A DNA stretch of 64,000 nt from Kordia sp. (lineage in GTDB: Bacteria; Bacteroidota; Bacteroidia; Flavobacteriales; Flavobacteriaceae): contig NZ_JAKVBC010000002.1 in the NCBI RefSeq assembly GCF_022447245.1, positions 186,001 through 250,000 of the forward strand, in the 5' to 3' direction. How positions within the stretch are numbered: the first letter of the stretch is position 1; every line of letters starts with the position of its first letter. The notes under the pieces were generated by a model. That model was not told the DNA's origin. It did not search any database and saw nothing but the letters and a program-made list of their open reading frames with translations. This document shows positions 53,807 to 64,000 of the stretch, piece by piece. The position numbers and the translations under genes were made by a program.

Positions 53807-56800
53807 TTAATTTCCAAAATTGTATCGAAGTGTAATTCCTGAACGAATGGTTGTTTGTGGAAACGCTGTAGATACTGCAAATTCTGAAAATGTATGATCG
53901 TAATAGAATAAGGCTGTTAAGTTTCTACTTAATGCATAATCTGCCGTGAATTTTAATGACCAAAGTGTTTGTCCTGCAGTTACTTGGTTGTTAAATAAAT
54001 CAAGACTTCTTATAATGGTAATATTATCACGTAATGACAAATCTGCTTTTAAGTTTAAGTCTCCTTTTAAGGTTGTTTTCTTTCCTGCAATACGTGTATC
54101 GATTCGTACATCTTTGAAACGATACCCTAATCCTACAATATATTCATTTCCAGAAACCTCTGTAAGCAAGTTGTTATCAAAACTTAACGATAGTGCTCTA
54201 TCACGCTTTACCTCTGCCAATATTTTTACAGAGTTTTTCATTTCCATATCAATTCTAAGTAATGGATTGAACTGTTCTACCAAGTTAATGTTAGAGAATA
54301 TGTTTTGATTATGGAAGTTTCCTCCTTGATCTAGGTTAGACGCTCCAAATGGATTTGCCGCATCATAATCTAAATTATTTCTAAACGAATTGACTGTATA
54401 GCTTGAACGATATCCGTGTGTTAATGAGAAACGTTTGAAACGCTTTTTGAACCACTTTAATCGCATCAATCCTGTATACTTTATTGTCCAGTTAGGAATT
54501 GGCACATCTCTGAATGCTCCAAGTTTTACATTATTTGCATCTTGCCCAGAATACGCTGCTAAGAACGCTGGTAATAATACTGCTTGATTCGTTTTTCCAA
54601 ATCCATCAGGGAAACCATCACCATCTGTATCTGTTAATGGCTGTCCATTAGCTTGTGCCAGACGTCTTGCAATAATTTGCCTGTTATTTTCAAAATCTGC
54701 AAATGTTGCTGATTGATTTTCATCACTCTTTTTGAAAGCTGTTTTTATCAGTAAGGTAGAAATCCCAAAGTTTCCAAATGTATTTCCAGCTCCATTTGGT
54801 GATAATGAGATATATTCGCCATTTTGCACATTGAACTGCTCTGAGAAATTTTCTGAGAAGTTACGATTGGCAACCATATCAATTTTTAAATCACGCATTG
54901 GTTCAAGCATTGCTGTAATGTCTAAATTTTTGTTATGCACTTGCGTAAATTGCTGGTTAAATCCAGTAAACTCCGTTAAGTATCCTTGTCGCGCTGCTTC
55001 GTAACGAACATCTGCTTGACTACCAAATACGAATCCAAGAGATGGTTTTAACGTTCCAATAAATCCAATAGATGGTGTATATCCTGGTAATACTTTACCA
55101 TTATTTTCTGAGTAACTAATATTGACACGTTTTACACTTCCAACAACATCCACTAAAGTGTTGAATATTTTTGTTCCGACACTTGCCTTGTTGGACGTCT
55201 TTTTCTTGTCTTGATCTGCTGCATTATCCGTTGGAACTCCTGGTCTACGTGGGTTTCTTGTTTTGAGGTTCGTTTTAGCGTTTCCTTTACGTTTTCTAAC
55301 AAAACCTATATACTTATAGAATTTTGTCATATCCAAGGTCGCATTCAAATTATGCGTATTGGCATTTTGAATTGTGTTTAAACGCTCTCCTGCTACTTCT
55401 TGCAATACATCTGAACCACGTTGCCAGTTAAAGTCTCCAGTATAACTGTAAGAAGCTGTTAAAAAACTAAATGTTGGTATTTTATTCAACGGTAAATCAT
55501 ACGTTAACTGCAATGATTGTGTATGTGTGTTTGGATCTCCAATATCCCAGAATCCATCCCAAATCCCTAAATCTGCGTTGATATCGCCATTTTCATCAAA
55601 GTAGTTATTGACGATATTGTTGTTTGCCGCTGTAAAGTTGAATCGCAATGAATTCGTTAAATTATAATTAATTGCATACGACCAATCAAATAAGAAGTTA
55701 CGTTGCTGTAAACGTGGTAAATTACCTATTTCAGCCTCTGGTAATAATGGATCTCTATAAATTTGATCGTTGAAACTTCTCGTAATGTTTGAGTTTAATG
55801 AAATACTTGTTGGTAACGGATTGAAGTTAAAATCTTTTAACCATTTCCAATATCTTCCTGTAAATAATGAATCATTCTTTTTGAAAGGTTCAATTGATTT
55901 TGGTTGGAAGTTAAAATTATAATCTAATCCTGCACGTACATTTTGATCTCGTAAAGATTTGATTTCATAATCATGATGCTCTGTTTCGTTGTATGAGTAT
56001 GAAAGTGTTAAATTTTCTACATCATAGAAACGAGCTTTTTTCTCCGCTCCTCTTTCTTTACGAACACCAATAAAGTTGATACTTTTTCGCTTCGTATAGT
56101 TAATTGCTTCATTTTCTATTCGATCTCTTTCAGCTTGTGTTTCTGCTAAATCTAATCGATCTTCTAAACGTATATCTTGATAGAATGGATCGAATTCTGG
56201 TGTTATTATTTCTTCTCCAATACTATAATTGAAAGGTATTTTGATTCCCCATTTTTTTGGAAGTAATTGTCCTAAACTAATATTAGTTACAACATCGTAT
56301 TGCTTTATTTCTTCTCTACTCCGATCATTTGGTGATTGTTCAATATTACCAAAACCAACCGTACTGATTCTTCCAGTTGCCGATACTGTAGCAAAGTCAG
56401 CAAGATTTGCATCTAACGAACCAACTGCTGCCCAACCTCCACGATTTTCTAATTCTGCCAAACGCAATTCGTTAAACCAGAATTCACCACAAATTGGAAT
56501 TCCACCAATAGGTGTATCTGTTGCATCCAAGCCAGTTGCTGTTGCATTTTTAATACCCACCATTAACGAACGTACTCTACCAATAGTTGGATTACCAATT
56601 ATAGCAATACGCATGCGCTCATCTGTTCCGTACGGCGCAAATTGATTGACAATTTCTTCTGCATTTTCATTATAGTAAGCCACTTCAGTAGCACCACTTG
56701 TATTGTTGAAGTTTGCTGCTTTGATTCGCGTTAATAATGCTAGCGGAATATCAAATTCGTTTTTCCACACATCTTCTGGAGAAGATTCATTATCTAAGGT

Positions 56801-59800
56801 TACGTTTAACGGAATTTCAACTTGATAATAGTTTTGTGTAAAGTCATTACCAAATCTCAAGAAAGCAACCGCTTCTTGATCCGCTAGTTGCTGCGTTTGC
56901 CCGAAGAGTGATTCCGCATGGACAAACATTTTTAAGTTTTTGTATTGTCGTAAATCAATGTCAATATTCTTGAATACACCACGTGAATCTCCTGCTTCTA
57001 AATCACACAGCACCATTCCCAGCGATTGCTCATTTTGACGAATTACTGTATTGTTATTGTTTAATTGCTCACGTACAACTCCTGGAGGAATTACATATCC
57101 GATTGGCAATTTGTTTGCATTTTCTTCAATGTTTACGATGTTTACATCAAATTGTGTATTGGCATCTGCTCCATCTTGCGGATCGTCACCATTATCTTGA
57201 AGTGTTAAGTTATAACGTCTCCAATCACCACGAATTAAATCAAGTGTTCCAAAACGCAATACAGTCGGTTCATTAAACCCTGTCATATACATACGGATAA
57301 AACGAATCGCTCTTAAGTCATCTAGAGAAATACGATCGTCTGTATCTTGTTTGTAAAAATCTGTAATTGGAATTTTGAACTGAACCCAACGCGATTCAAT
57401 CACACTTCCATCAGGAGTTTCTCTTGAACTTGTGCGTTCATCGGTAATATAACTTGTAGCCGTTCCAATACTTGGATTGATAGGAATTCTAAATTGAAAA
57501 TAATTATCAATCGTGTTCATTGTTTGATCTCGGTTGATATCTTCCACATCTGGCACTGTTGTAGAACCTCTATTCGTATCAGTTACCGTAATAGGAGAGT
57601 TTCCTTGTGTACCATTGTAATTTTTATAACGCTGTAATACATCTCCGTTTGCATTTAAGAAATATTGGTAGTTATCTGCGGCAGGATCGGCCTCACCTGA
57701 ATAGTTATCATATCTCGTTGCTTCTTCCGTATCATTTAAACCATCTAAACCTATATCTTGCACTTGTCTGTTAGCTTCTTCTGAATCGAAAGCATATACA
57801 AGTGATTGTGTTTGCGGCACTTGCCCCCAAGCTGTTTGCGTTACTAATGGGTTTACAGCATCCGCTTCTGGCAATCCGTTTTCGTATTGTTTACGTCCAT
57901 CTTTTAAGATATCTTCAGAGATATTACCTATATTCAGGACTAATTCTCCTCCTGTACTTGATGTGTTTCCAGAGGAGAAGTATGGATCTAGTAACCAAAA
58001 TTGAATGTATTCAACGTTTGCTTGCTCAAAGTTTGTTGTGGTAACTGGGCGCATAATTCCTGCCCAATTTTGTTGTTCAGGTTGTCCTGCAAAAGTAGGA
58101 TTGTTATTATACGGACCTCTTTCACTTGGGTAATACGCTAAATATAATGTTTTTTGCACAGTAGTTTGACAACGAGAAATATCTGTTTGAGGGAAAATTT
58201 CTTCTACAAAAATTCTACGTGTTTCGCTTGTAGATACATCTGCTGGAGAAATTTCGCCCGGTGCTTGATTCCCGTAAAATATTGGGTCAATAGTATACCA
58301 AGCTAGTTTTGCTCTGTTGTATCCGTACTCTAACTGATCGTTTCCAAACTGTCCACCTAAGTTATCTCCCAAACTATTATCTGGTGTTCCCGGAGTACTT
58401 GCTAAAAACCAACCTAATGGTGATTTGATATCAATAGTAGACTGCGCACCTTCAAAATCATCAACATAGGCAGTAGCTTCTCCTTGAAAGTCTGCATTTT
58501 TGGGACTTCCTGGCAATAAGTAAGCAAATTCTCCACGAATAGAAACGTTTGAAGGAACATCTGTATCTATGTTTGGAAGCTTGTTTACTAATCGTGTTAA
58601 GAATGGTACTTCCGTAGAATAGTTTCCATTAAATCCGAAGATAGAGTTGTTTACTGGCTCTGCACCATAGTTTGCTTTTTGTGTAATTGGTCGCTCGTTC
58701 AGATTTAGATAAGTCGCCCCAATTAAGAAATTTTCATTGAATTGATGCTCTATGTTAATTCCTGTGAATCGTTTGTTTTGCTGACCAAATAGTGAATTAT
58801 TTTCTACAGATACATTAATTGGAGTGTTTGATGCTTTTAAAGCTTCATCCAAAATTTGCACACGTCCTAATTGATAGTTTACTGTATAGTCAATTCCTTC
58901 TTGTAACACCCTTCCTCCAGCAGTAACTACTACCGAACCTCTTGGGACATTGAAAGCTCCTAACGGAATTCCGTCACCACCTTGCGATTTATAACGTCCT
59001 TTTAATTGGAATTTATTCAATTCAGCATCATCTAACGCTCCCGCTTTCGTCTCCTTATACATGGCTCTGTATACATAGCGTGACTGATTGGCGTTGTAAT
59101 CGTTAGGATCATCGTAATCTTCCGTAGCAGAGTTTCTTAATTTTTCAAATAAATATTCTCCAAATGGTTCAACAGTCGTGAATATGATGCGTCCAAATTC
59201 TTGGTCGACTGTAATTCCTGGTAAATAGTCAAAGAAACCATCTCCACCTGGTTGTGGATTTTGATAAATATCTAATCGGTCTAAGTTGAATACTCTTAAT
59301 AATATCTCATCGGCTACATCTGCAGGTAATGGAGGTCCACCTTCCGCAGCTGTAATATAGTTTACAGGAGAAGGATCAGTATATAAGATGTTTAATCTAA
59401 AATCTTCTGGACTTAACTGATATGCATCCGTTGAATAGATATTTTTCATCATTAAGTCCCAAATTGGATCTTCTACTTCCGTGATGGCACTTTTTAGAAG
59501 TTTTACAACTAAATTTTGATTTTGAATTTCAGTAGGATTCCCATCAGCATCTGTGTTTGTAACTTGCGTCGCATCAATTCCTCCATTTGCAAATTCACCT
59601 ACTTGATACACTTGTCCATTTGCAGTAAACTGATATGCTACTGCAAGTACTTCATCATTACTTAAACGTTGATTTAAAGAAATGTATCCTAATTTTGTAT
59701 CAACTTTATATTCGTTTTCATTCAGTTTTCGTGCATTTTCTAAATACACATAATCAAATCCTTGCTGAACACTTGAAGAAACCGCTCCAAATCCTTGTTG

Positions 59801-61024
59801 AATAGTCGCAATATCACGAATTGATTCTAATAAAACAGAGTTTCCTGTTCCTATTGCTTCTGGATTATATCTATTATTTTCATTATCAGGAAATGCGCTA
59901 GAAGGAGTTCCATTAAATATAATTGCTTGGTTCGTCCTCATTTTATCTGGATCAGATTCTCCTAAATCTTGTAAACCTACAATGTTACGTACGTTTTGCG
60001 TTTGTGCAGATCGGTTGGTTACCCACACTTCCACACGTGTAATTTCTACTGGCGTGTTTGGGAATGGATAGTTTGCTTGTGCAATATCGTATCGATCTCT
60101 AAAGTATTGTGATAAGAAAAAGTGACGATCCTCATCATAGTCTAAGGCAAATAATGCAAATTCTTCTATGGTTCCACCGCCTTGAGCTGTGATACTTCTT
60201 GTTTGTGAACGTTGTTCGGAGAAAACTCCTGTGATACGTGTTTTCCCAAACTGTAGTTCTGTTTTTACACCAAATAAACTTTGTGCACCTGTTATTAATG
60301 AGCTATTAAGAGGCATACTTACATTACCAACTTCAATTTTTTGTAAGATATCGTCTTCCGTTGGCGTATATTCTAATTTGATTTGATTTTGGAAGTCAAA
60401 TGTAGATTCTGTATCGTAGTTTGCATTAATTTTTAATCGCTCTCCTACTTTTCCTAATAAACTTAAACTAATTCGTTGATCAAAGTCAAAACTTAAGTTA
60501 CTTCGGTTTCTTGGCGACAACGCTGGATTGTCATTTTTTTGGAAACGTACTCCTAAGTCAATTGCCACAGAACCTTGCGGGATTACTTCAATGGTATTTC
60601 CTCCAAAAATATTTTCAAAGAAGTTTGAGTTGACATAGAATTTTGGCAATAAGTTTTTTTGTGCGTCTTCTGAGCCTTCTTTTTTACCAGAAATTGCATT
60701 AATCTTTTCTTTAAAGTATCCTTTCATAGTTTCCTTAAGCAATAACTCTCGGTATTGTTTAGGCGTCAAGATTAAAGGATAGCTAATATCATAGTTACTA
60801 ACCGTTTCTGTATAGATATATCGATCTGTTTTTGGATCATAGGTATATTTAGAGACAATGCTTGATGGATCTTTTAATTTTATTTTTCCAATAGCATAAC
60901 CCGTTTTCGTTGAGTCTTGCGGCGTTGTCGGTTCTTGTGCCGCTAGTATGGTGCTAAATAACAAAGCAAATACGACAAGCGTATTTTTGGTATATTTTGT
61001 TATCCGGTTGGTAATGTTTTCCAA
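53807..61024 (-). CDS. sprA: Cell-surface translocon protein SprA (type IX secretion, gliding)
   Basis: A 2405-residue outer-membrane protein, the expected SprA size. The start is a TTG (61024), because no in-frame ATG precedes the signal peptide (NTLVVFALLFSTILAAQ). Repeated SprA_N-type segments with TPTEDDILQKIEVGNVSMPL and the SprA RGSVVVTAGGRVLQEGIDYT motif are evident, followed by a very large barrel. SprA forms the outer-membrane pore of the type IX secretion system, which exports surface adhesins and enzymes. It starts five bases after ruvA. Confidence 0.96.
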   Translation of the reverse strand: MENITNRITKYTKNTLVVFALLFSTILAAQEPTTPQDSTKTGYAIGKIKLKDPSSIVSKYTYDPKTDRYIYTETVSNYDISYPLILTPKQYRELLLKETMKGYFKEKINAISGKKEGSEDAQKNLLPKFYVNSNFFENIFGGNTIEVIPQGSVAIDLGVRFQKNDNPALSPRNRSNLSFDFDQRISLSLLGKVGERLKINANYDTESTFDFQNQIKLEYTPTEDDILQKIEVGNVSMPLNSSLITGAQSLFGVKTELQFGKTRITGVFSEQRSQTRSITAQGGGTIEEFALFALDYDEDRHFFLSQYFRDRYDIAQANYPFPNTPVEITRVEVWVTNRSAQTQNVRNIVGLQDLGESDPDKMRTNQAIIFNGTPSSAFPDNENNRYNPEAIGTGNSVLLESIRDIATIQQGFGAVSSSVQQGFDYVYLENARKLNENEYKVDTKLGYISLNQRLSNDEVLAVAYQFTANGQVYQVGEFANGGIDATQVTNTDADGNPTEIQNQNLVVKLLKSAITEVEDPIWDLMMKNIYSTDAYQLSPEDFRLNILYTDPSPVNYITAAEGGPPLPADVADEILLRVFNLDRLDIYQNPQPGGDGFFDYLPGITVDQEFGRIIFTTVEPFGEYLFEKLRNSATEDYDDPNDYNANQSRYVYRAMYKETKAGALDDAELNKFQLKGRYKSQGGDGIPLGAFNVPRGSVVVTAGGRVLQEGIDYTVNYQLGRVQILDEALKASNTPINVSVENNSLFGQQNKRFTGINIEHQFNENFLIGATYLNLNERPITQKANYGAEPVNNSIFGFNGNYSTEVPFLTRLVNKLPNIDTDVPSNVSIRGEFAYLLPGSPKNADFQGEATAYVDDFEGAQSTIDIKSPLGWFLASTPGTPDNSLGDNLGGQFGNDQLEYGYNRAKLAWYTIDPIFYGNQAPGEISPADVSTSETRRIFVEEIFPQTDISRCQTTVQKTLYLAYYPSERGPYNNNPTFAGQPEQQNWAGIMRPVTTTNFEQANVEYIQFWLLDPYFSSGNTSSTGGELVLNIGNISEDILKDGRKQYENGLPEADAVNPLVTQTAWGQVPQTQSLVYAFDSEEANRQVQDIGLDGLNDTEEATRYDNYSGEADPAADNYQYFLNANGDVLQRYKNYNGTQGNSPITVTDTNRGSTTVPDVEDINRDQTMNTIDNYFQFRIPINPSIGTATSYITDERTSSRETPDGSVIESRWVQFKIPITDFYKQDTDDRISLDDLRAIRFIRMYMTGFNEPTVLRFGTLDLIRGDWRRYNLTLQDNGDDPQDGADANTQFDVNIVNIEENANKLPIGYVIPPGVVREQLNNNNTVIRQNEQSLGMVLCDLEAGDSRGVFKNIDIDLRQYKNLKMFVHAESLFGQTQQLADQEAVAFLRFGNDFTQNYYQVEIPLNVTLDNESSPEDVWKNEFDIPLALLTRIKAANFNNTSGATEVAYYNENAEEIVNQFAPYGTDERMRIAIIGNPTIGRVRSLMVGIKNATATGLDATDTPIGGIPICGEFWFNELRLAELENRGGWAAVGSLDANLADFATVSATGRISTVGFGNIEQSPNDRSREEIKQYDVVTNISLGQLLPKKWGIKIPFNYSIGEEIITPEFDPFYQDIRLEDRLDLAETQAERDRIENEAINYTKRKSINFIGVRKERGAEKKARFYDVENLTLSYSYNETEHHDYEIKSLRDQNVRAGLDYNFNFQPKSIEPFKKNDSLFTGRYWKWLKDFNFNPLPTSISLNSNITRSFNDQIYRDPLLPEAEIGNLPRLQQRNFLFDWSYAINYNLTNSLRFNFTAANNNIVNNYFDENGDINADLGIWDGFWDIGDPNTHTQSLQLTYDLPLNKIPTFSFLTASYSYTGDFNWQRGSDVLQEVAGERLNTIQNANTHNLNATLDMTKFYKYIGFVRKRKGNAKTNLKTRNPRRPGVPTDNAADQDKKKTSNKASVGTKIFNTLVDVVGSVKRVNISYSENNGKVLPGYTPSIGFIGTLKPSLGFVFGSQADVRYEAARQGYLTEFTGFNQQFTQVHNKNLDITAMLEPMRDLKIDMVANRNFSENFSEQFNVQNGEYISLSPNGAGNTFGNFGISTLLIKTAFKKSDENQSATFADFENNRQIIARRLAQANGQPLTDTDGDGFPDGFGKTNQAVLLPAFLAAYSGQDANNVKLGAFRDVPIPNWTIKYTGLMRLKWFKKRFKRFSLTHGYRSSYTVNSFRNNLDYDAANPFGASNLDQGGNFHNQNIFSNINLVEQFNPLLRIDMEMKNSVKILAEVKRDRALSLSFDNNLLTEVSGNEYIVGLGYRFKDVRIDTRIAGKKTTLKGDLNLKADLSLRDNITIIRSLDLFNNQVTAGQTLWSLKFTADYALSRNLTALFYYDHTFSEFAVSTAFPQTTIRSGITLRYNFGN

Positions 61025-61029
61025 AGTAA

Positions 61030-61611
61030 TTATAAGTTTTTTAATGCCATTTTGATTAACTCTTCTACACTTCCGTTTGGCATTTCTTTAATTATTTTAT
61101 CGAGTACTTTTTCAGATTGCTTTCTTGTGTAACCTAATACTTCCAAAGCTGATAACGTTTCTTCTTTGTTTGTATTGCTTTGAGACATCGAAACTTCATC
61201 AAGATCGTATAATTTTAAGATTTTATCCTTTAATTTGATAATGACACGTTGTGCAGTTTTAGCTCCAATTCCTTTTATACTTTGAACAGTTGCCACATCT
61301 CCACTACCAATTGCTTCACATATTTGTTCGGCGGTTAGTGAGGATAACATAGTACGGGCTGTGCTTGTTCCAATTCCAGAAACTGAGATCAATAAGCGAA
61401 ATACTGCGCGTTCTGCTTTTTGAAAAAAACCATAAAGTGTATGTGCATCTTCGCGAACATGAAGATGCGTGTATAATTTTACATTTTCTTGATTGGGGAT
61501 TTGCGTATAAGTAGTTAAAGAGATATTGATAAAGTATCCGACTCCACTGCATTCTATCACTACATCTGTTGGATTTTTCTCTACGAGCTTCCCTTGAATA
61601 TGAGCAATCAT
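61030..61611 (-). CDS. ruvA: Holliday junction branch migration protein RuvA
   Basis: 193 residues. The N-terminal OB fold (IAHIQGKLVEKNPTDVVIEC), the tandem helix-hairpin-helix segment (LLISVSGIGTSTARTML; SIKGIGAKTAQRVIIKL) and the C-terminal RuvB-binding domain (EALEVLGYTRKQSEKVL, approximately) are all present. RuvA binds four-way junctions and directs RuvB. It precedes sprA, an arrangement often seen in Flavobacteria. Confidence 0.96.
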   Translation of the reverse strand: MIAHIQGKLVEKNPTDVVIECSGVGYFINISLTTYTQIPNQENVKLYTHLHVREDAHTLYGFFQKAERAVFRLLISVSGIGTSTARTMLSSLTAEQICEAIGSGDVATVQSIKGIGAKTAQRVIIKLKDKILKLYDLDEVSMSQSNTNKEETLSALEVLGYTRKQSEKVLDKIIKEMPNGSVEELIKMALKNL

Positions 61612-61634
61612 CTAATATTTACTAGTTAAAGTTT

Positions 61635-61642
61635 CAAATGTA
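61635..61642 (-). promoter_or_regulatory. -7 element (TACATTTG) of ruvA
   Basis: It matches TAnnTTTG on the minus strand, 23 bases before the ATG. The -33 TTG is not clear at the usual spacing. Confidence 0.5.
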
Positions 61643-61704
61643 ATAAATTTATTCACATTTATTTAACCATTTGCACCTTTAATATACTAATCTTGTATCG
61701 TTAT

Positions 61705-64000
61705 TTATAATTCTTCTTCTTTTCGTTGCTGCCACTTTTCTTTTTCTTGTGCATCAACTGCTGCTACAGCTGCCATGTTAATCATTTCATCTACGCTTGC
61801 ACCAAGTTGTAAAATGTGAACGGGCTTCCTCATTCCAAGCATAATTGGACCAATGGAGTCCGCTTTATTTAACTCTTTCATGAGTTTATAAGTAATGTTT
61901 GCCGAATCTAGGTTTGGAAAAACTAAAGTATTGACTTCTTTTCCTGCCAATTTTGAAAACGGGAATTTTTCTGAGAGCATTTCCCGATTCAAGGCAAAGT
62001 CTGATTGCACAGCTCCATCTGCATTGATCTCAGGATAATATCTATGTAGATACTGAACAGCTTCTCTCACCTTTTTTGCATTTTCATGTTCAGAAGAGCC
62101 AAAGTTAGAATACGACAACATAGCAATATTTGGCTCTAGTCCAAACATTTTCACGGTTAATGCTGTCATTTGTGCAATTTTCGCCAAATCTCGTGCAGAC
62201 GGATCAATATTGATTGAGGTATCTGATAAGAATATTGGTCCACGTTCTGTAATCATTAAGTTTGTGGTAGCTGCTTTTCGTACGCCTTTTGCCGTTCCAA
62301 TGAGCTCTAACATTGGTTTTACAACCGTTGGATAACTTCTTGAATATCCTGAAATAAGTCCATCCGCATAACCATCATTTACCAACATTGCTGCAAAGTA
62401 GTTACGTTCACGCATTTTCTTTTGCGCATCAATAAGTGTTACTCCTTTACGTTTTCTAGATTCCCAATAAATTTTAGCAAACTTATCACGTTTTTCTAAT
62501 TGTTCATCACTTTTAGGATCAATAATTTCAACATCGCCATCAAATTCTAATTCGTCTCTGAGTTCATGGATAAGCTTTTCATTTCCTAAGAGAATTGGAA
62601 TTGCAATACCTTCATCGTATACATATTGTGCCGCTTTGAGCACATCCAAGTGATCTGATTCTGCAAATACAATTCGTTTTGGATTGGTACGCGCTCTTTT
62701 GTGTAATAATCGAATGATTTTATTGTCTGCTCCTAACCTGTGTAAAAGTTCATCTTCATAACGCGCCCAATCATCTATAGGTTCTGTAGCCACTCCTGAT
62801 TCCATTGCCGCTCTTGCTATTGCTGGAGGAATTTTTGCAATTAATCTAGGGTCAAATGGTTTTGGAATAATATATTCTTTTCCAAAGGCAAGTTTGGTTT
62901 CTGCATAAGCAATATTTACCTGCTCTGGAACGGGTTCTTTTGCTAATGCTGCAATGGCCTTTACAGCTGCCATTTTCATTTCCTCATTAATCTTTGTTGC
63001 ACGAACATCAAGAGCTCCGCGAAAGATGAATGGAAAACCAAGTACATTGTTTACCTGATTTGGATGATCTGATCGACCTGTTGCCATGATAATATCATGA
63101 CGGGAAGCAATGGCTTCCTCATAAGAGATTTCTGGTGTCGGATTTGCCATAGCGAATACAATTGGATTGTCTGCCATAGAACGTAACATATCTTGCGAAA
63201 CTATATTTCCAACAGAAAGTCCCAAAAACACATCTGCTCCTTGCATGGCATCTGCCAGTGAGTCATAGTGTTTAGAAGTCCTAAAACGTGCTTGCATTGG
63301 CGATAAATCTGTTCGATCCTTATGTAGCAAACCATCTACATCAAACATAGCGATGTTTTCTAGTTTTGCACCAAGTGCTTCATATAAATTCATACATGAA
63401 ATAGCTGCTGAACCTGCACCTGAGACTACAAAACGAACGTTTTCTATTTTTTTCTCCGCCAATTCCAAGGCATTGATTAACGCCGCAGAAGAGATAATTG
63501 CTGTTCCATGCTGATCATCGTGCATCACAGGAATATCTAGTTCTTCAATAAGTCTGCGTTCTATTTCAAATGCTTCAGGTGCTTTGATATCTTCTAGATT
63601 GATTCCTCCAAAAGTAGGAGCAATGTTCTTTACCGTTTCAATGAATTGGCCTACATCTTTGGTATCTACTTCAATATCAAAAACATCGATATCTGCAAAA
63701 ATTTTGAACAACAATCCTTTTCCTTCCATCACTGGCTTTGAAGCTTCTGGACCAATATCTCCTAAACCTAAGACTGCAGTTCCGTTAGAAATTACAGCAA
63801 CCAAATTTCCTTTGGTAGTGTATTTATAAACATTTTTTTTATCCTTTTCTATTTCTAAACAAGGCTCTGCAACTCCTGGTGAATATGCTAAGGACAAGTC
63901 ACGTTGCGTAGAATATCTTTTCGTAGGAACTACTTTGATTTTCCCTGGTTGCGGTTTAGCATGATATACAAGAGCTTCTCTCCTTTTACGTTCTTTGTTG
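61705..64000 (-). CDS. maeB: NADP-dependent malic enzyme fused to phosphotransacetylase domain (MaeB), partial
   Basis: The gene runs off the right edge; the open frame continues to base 64000 (KRREALVYHAKPQPGKIKVV near the true N-terminus). About 764 residues are visible. The malic enzyme part (about 30-410) has LSLAYSPGVAEPCLEIEKDK and VVSGAGSAAISCMNLYEALG (cut); a C-terminal phosphate acetyltransferase-like domain (about 430-760) follows. It decarboxylates malate to pyruvate with NADP. The PTA-like domain is usually regulatory. Confidence 0.95.
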   Translation of the reverse strand, partial: NKERKRREALVYHAKPQPGKIKVVPTKRYSTQRDLSLAYSPGVAEPCLEIEKDKKNVYKYTTKGNLVAVISNGTAVLGLGDIGPEASKPVMEGKGLLFKIFADIDVFDIEVDTKDVGQFIETVKNIAPTFGGINLEDIKAPEAFEIERRLIEELDIPVMHDDQHGTAIISSAALINALELAEKKIENVRFVVSGAGSAAISCMNLYEALGAKLENIAMFDVDGLLHKDRTDLSPMQARFRTSKHYDSLADAMQGADVFLGLSVGNIVSQDMLRSMADNPIVFAMANPTPEISYEEAIASRHDIIMATGRSDHPNQVNNVLGFPFIFRGALDVRATKINEEMKMAAVKAIAALAKEPVPEQVNIAYAETKLAFGKEYIIPKPFDPRLIAKIPPAIARAAMESGVATEPIDDWARYEDELLHRLGADNKIIRLLHKRARTNPKRIVFAESDHLDVLKAAQYVYDEGIAIPILLGNEKLIHELRDELEFDGDVEIIDPKSDEQLEKRDKFAKIYWESRKRKGVTLIDAQKKMRERNYFAAMLVNDGYADGLISGYSRSYPTVVKPMLELIGTAKGVRKAATTNLMITERGPIFLSDTSINIDPSARDLAKIAQMTALTVKMFGLEPNIAMLSYSNFGSSEHENAKKVREAVQYLHRYYPEINADGAVQSDFALNREMLSEKFPFSKLAGKEVNTLVFPNLDSANITYKLMKELNKADSIGPIMLGMRKPVHILQLGASVDEMINMAAVAAVDAQEKEKWQQRKEEEL

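Noticed and set aside
1-64000. Insertion sequence, prophage, CRISPR or other mobile element
   Set aside because: No transposase, integrase, cas gene or direct-repeat array was found.

Overview
The window looks like a 64 kb piece of a Flavobacteriaceae (Bacteroidota) chromosome, probably a marine Kordia-like genus. The evidence is low GC content, many TAnnTTTG (-7) promoters with a TTG/TTTG -33 element, and family markers: SprA, PorP/SprF and RemB-like gliding and type IX secretion proteins, LytTR regulators, DUF6089, a duplicated Nfu protein and a malic enzyme fused to phosphotransacetylase. I see no insertion sequence, CRISPR array, tRNA or rRNA; almost everything is ordinary core genome.

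Layout. 0.2-5 kb: OmpA/PD40 envelope protein, an unknown protein, a serine hydrolase and a membrane LytTR regulator. 5-8.4 kb: clpX, clpP and tig (protein quality control). 8.6-13 kb: FadL-type barrel with an SGNH lipoprotein, then an alpha/beta hydrolase overlapping pdxJ. 13-20.4 kb, plus strand: CBS protein, nadK, DUF6089, uppS, bamA and two Skp/OmpH genes, an envelope-biogenesis block. 20.5-22 kb: a leucine-rich protein and an orphan lanthipeptide-like precursor. 22-34.5 kb: murI, gamma carbonic anhydrase, a LytS/LytTR two-component pair, SIMPL, vWA and MORN-like proteins, PorP/SprF, nfu, dodecin, DUF1304 and mscS. 34.5-42 kb: a degenerate stretch, a frameshifted tsaB and a MacAB-TolC-like efflux operon. 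42-47.3 kb: cytochrome oxidase assembly and subunit genes (DUF420, SCO1, a SCO-like protein without cysteines, subunit IV, two subunit III genes, ctaB). 47.5-53.7 kb: MBL hydrolase, RemB-like protein, two tonB paralogues, VanZ and gcvH. 53.8-64 kb: the giant T9SS translocon gene sprA, ruvA and a right-truncated maeB.

Four points stand out. (1) At 51.1-51.27 kb there is a likely small RNA gene on the plus strand (promoter, closing stem, intrinsic terminator). It carries a 34-nt stretch that is complementary, with one mismatch, to the translation start region of the neighbouring tonB mRNA. (2) At 21.75-21.98 kb a GG-leader peptide has six Cys spaced exactly five residues apart, forming tandem Ser/Thr-x-x-Cys units, with its own promoter and terminator but no modification enzyme nearby. 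(3) tsaB, normally essential, is broken by an apparent one-base deletion. (4) A 51-codon reading frame with a VGG leader-like motif overlaps a short membrane-protein frame at 34.57-34.9 kb.

All family names come from my reading of the protein sequences; no database search was run.
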